Shown piece after piece: positions 62,407 to 64,000 of a DNA stretch of 64,000 nt. Within the stretch, counting starts at the first letter, position 1; the number at the start of each line of letters is the position of its first letter. This DNA is from Phocaeicola coprocola DSM 17136 (GTDB lineage Bacteria > Bacteroidota > Bacteroidia > Bacteroidales > Bacteroidaceae). Position numbers and translations under genes: made by a program. The notes under the pieces were generated by a model. That model made no database searches, was not told the origin of the DNA, and saw nothing but the letters and a program-made list of their open reading frames with translations. The DNA lies in contig NZ_DS981490.1 in NCBI RefSeq assembly GCF_000154845.1, forward strand, positions 62,001 through 126,000. The letters are read 5' to 3'.

Positions 62407-63753
62407 ATGAAACCACAATTATTGATAGCATCTCCTGTATCTGGAAGCGGAAAAACTACTTTTACGCTGGGATTGTTGCGTGTTTTGCAGCAAAGGAGAT
62501 TGCGTACACAAACATTTAAATGTGGCACTGACTGCATAGATACTCAGTATCATTCGATTGCTGCTGGTTACGATTCTGTAAATCTGGATGCCTGGCTGGC
62601 ATCCGACAGTCATATCCAGTCTGTTTATAATAAATATGCAGAAAAGGCTGATGTATGTATAACTGAGGGGAGCATGGGACTCTTTGATGGCTATAATCGT
62701 ATGCAAGGGAGTAATGCTCATATTGCGCGATTATTGAAGATACCCGTAATATTAGTGGTCAACGCACGTGCAACTGCATATTCAGTAGCGCCTGTATTGT
62801 ATGGATTCAAACATTTCAAGAATTTGGTTCATGTAGCAGGTGTTATTTTTAATCAGGTTGCTTCATCCGTTCATTTAAATTTGTTGCGTGAAGCTTGCGT
62901 CGATGCAGGTGTAGAATGTCTGGGATATTTACCTATAATAGATGATTTTAAATTGCCTTCCCGCCATTCTGGCTTGACACTGACAGCCAGGCGTTCTATA
63001 GACGAACAAATAGACCAGATCGCTTCTCTAGTGGACAAATATGTGAATGTAGATAAGTTGTTAAGTTTATGTGAACGCATTTTCCCCTGTCAGCATATTC
63101 TTCCTTACACATCTGATTCGGAGTTAGAAAACAGACCAATAACAAACAGTAAAAAGTTACGTATAGCTATCGCACGCGATCCGGCCTTTTGTTTTTTATC
63201 GCGTGAAACGATTGATTCCTTGTCACGAAACGGGCAAATTACCTATTTTAGTCCTATATATGGCAGTGACCTTCCGGAAGCTGATCTGGTTTATATTCCA
63301 GGAGGATATCCGGAACTGTTTGCACGTCAGCTATATCGCCGGAAACGATTATTCGGACAGCTTCGCAACTATATTGAGAATGGAGGCAAACTGCTGGCCG
63401 AATGTGGGGGAATGCTCCTGCTTTCACACTCTATAACCGCACGTCGTGGGGGAACTTCCTATGAAATGGCTGATATCTTTCCTTTTAATTTTACAGTGAC
63501 CGATTCGCGAGTATGTACTGGCTATCGTCAAATGAATTACCGGAAACTGATGCTGCGTGGTTATGAATCTCATTATACAGAACAACTTGTAACGTCTGAA
63601 AATTTAATTCCGGCAGCATCAGTTTATACAATGCGTGGTAATACAGTACCATCTTCGTTCTATCGGCATAATAATGCTTATGCCAGTCTTGTACGCTGGT
63701 ATTGGGGAGTAAATGATATGCTGGATTTATGGAGTGATGAAGATCTTTTATAG
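62407..63753 (+). CDS. cobB: Cobyrinate a,c-diamide synthase
   Basis: 448 residues from MKPQLLIASPVSGSGKTTFT; the open frame upstream overlaps the SDR gene and the -7 box. The P-loop SGSGKTT, VCITEGSMGLFDGY and FNQVAS belong to the ATP-dependent amidation domain. The glutamine amidotransferase domain has YIPGGYPELFA, GGKLLAECGGMLLL (nucleophile Cys about 341) and ESHYTEQ near the end. It amidates the a and c side chains of cobyrinic acid in B12 synthesis. A TonB-dependent receptor gene converges on it. Confidence 0.93.
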   Translation: MKPQLLIASPVSGSGKTTFTLGLLRVLQQRRLRTQTFKCGTDCIDTQYHSIAAGYDSVNLDAWLASDSHIQSVYNKYAEKADVCITEGSMGLFDGYNRMQGSNAHIARLLKIPVILVVNARATAYSVAPVLYGFKHFKNLVHVAGVIFNQVASSVHLNLLREACVDAGVECLGYLPIIDDFKLPSRHSGLTLTARRSIDEQIDQIASLVDKYVNVDKLLSLCERIFPCQHILPYTSDSELENRPITNSKKLRIAIARDPAFCFLSRETIDSLSRNGQITYFSPIYGSDLPEADLVYIPGGYPELFARQLYRRKRLFGQLRNYIENGGKLLAECGGMLLLSHSITARRGGTSYEMADIFPFNFTVTDSRVCTGYRQMNYRKLMLRGYESHYTEQLVTSENLIPAASVYTMRGNTVPSSFYRHNNAYASLVRWYWGVNDMLDLWSDEDLL

Positions 63754-63760
63754 TCGGTCT

Positions 63761-64000
63761 TTAAAAACTGATATTTATTCCAGCCATAACTGTTGCCCGT
63801 GGCATCGGATATCCTGCATTAATCTCATATTTTTGCGCCAGCAAGTTCTCACCGCGTGCCCAGACATTCAACCAACGGCAAGCTTGATATGAAGCCCGTA
63901 TGTTCCATAAAACAAATTCTTCTGTTTTAATTGGATCGGTTTGTGTATAAAGTCCGGAAATATATTGTATGCCAGTAGATATATCCCAATGTCTATAGTT
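63761..64000 (-). CDS. TonB-dependent receptor, C-terminal fragment
   Basis: The last 79 codons before the window edge, ending ...ARGENLLAQKYEINAGYPMP and RATVMAGINISF-stop. ENLLxxxYxxxxGYPMPGR and a final aromatic Phe are hallmarks of the last strands of TonB-dependent receptor barrels, especially BtuB-like ones. The neighbour cobB makes a corrinoid ligand plausible, which is inference. The gene continues beyond the window. Confidence 0.85.
   Translation of the reverse strand, partial: NYRHWDISTGIQYISGLYTQTDPIKTEEFVLWNIRASYQACRWLNVWARGENLLAQKYEINAGYPMPRATVMAGINISF

Noticed and set aside
1..64000. tRNA, rRNA and CRISPR arrays
   Set aside because: I looked for cloverleaf-like segments with TTCGA loops, rRNA-like conserved blocks and regularly spaced direct repeats in the gaps and saw none; a tRNAscan or CRISPR search would be decisive.

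Overview
The window reads as chromosomal DNA of a gut-type member of the Bacteroidales (Bacteroides/Phocaeicola-like). Grounds: AT-rich intergenic DNA; many upstream regions carrying the Bacteroidetes -7 box TAnnTTTG; Bacteroidetes-typical families (DUF3078, PorT-like barrel, OMP beta-barrel receptor families, short AMP nucleosidase, archaeal-type ProRS, PGN_0703-like nuclease); and gene orders such as pyrB-pyrI-flavin reductase-barrel-glyA. The species cannot be fixed from sequence alone. I saw no rRNA, tRNA or CRISPR array.

Layout. 1-1446: start of pyrD, pyrK, and a small XRE-type regulator facing a 640-bp AT-rich gene-free stretch full of short dyads. 2098-6044: a complete Tn3-family transposon (tnpA, tnpR, 35-bp inverted ends, 5-bp TTTTA duplication). 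6260-11110: housekeeping genes (amn-holA, an HsdR-N-like nuclease domain, a membrane protein, a zinc-ribbon protein with Nif3). 11111-11445: a regulatory-looking stretch with four evenly spaced TTTGTACAAA palindromes. 11446-16827: secreted CocE-type hydrolase, a frameshifted AraC regulator, an MBL-fold hydrolase, proS. 16937-21272: a likely operon DUF2461-YhcH-glgB-membrane protein. 21352-22945: an intact IS1380-family element inserted at the stop codon of an inositol-monophosphatase-like gene. 22940-30731: IMPase with an exported MORN protein, an M16-like protein with kdsB, a FolK-like protein, an ExoX-C-like protein, PBP1A. 31069-35132: pyrB-pyrI-flavin reductase-barrel-glyA. 35248-42819: OmpA-like lipoprotein, TRIC-like channel, DUF3078, pyrG-yidC, MBL protein. 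42928-46093: divergent uxaC/uxaB for hexuronate catabolism. 46379-52825: PD-(D/E)XK nuclease, GH2 beta-galactosidase, SDR, AraC regulator, membrane-anchored winged-helix regulator. 52924-55044: outer-membrane barrel receptor. 55178-60026: four-gene accessory block of unknown function. 60212-64000: Dcu transporter with SDR, cobyrinate diamide synthase, and the end of a TonB-dependent receptor.

How the genes work together. De novo pyrimidine synthesis is spread over pyrK/pyrD, pyrB/pyrI and pyrG. Envelope biogenesis appears as kdsB, PBP1A, yidC, OmpA and several beta-barrels. Carbohydrate use appears as uxaC/uxaB, GH2 and glgB. cobB beside a TonB-dependent receptor suggests corrinoid scavenging or amidation.

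The best candidate for an undescribed system is 55178-60026. It holds two proteins that look to me like distant uracil-DNA-glycosylase-fold members, a 710-residue coiled-coil protein, and a DUF4112-like membrane protein translated with 4-bp overlap to it. A DNA-sensing or glycosylase module coupled to a membrane effector would fit this set, but that is inference. A second coherent unit is the membrane-anchored OmpR-type regulator next to an outer-membrane receptor, with AAATGTCAG direct repeats one helical turn apart between them.
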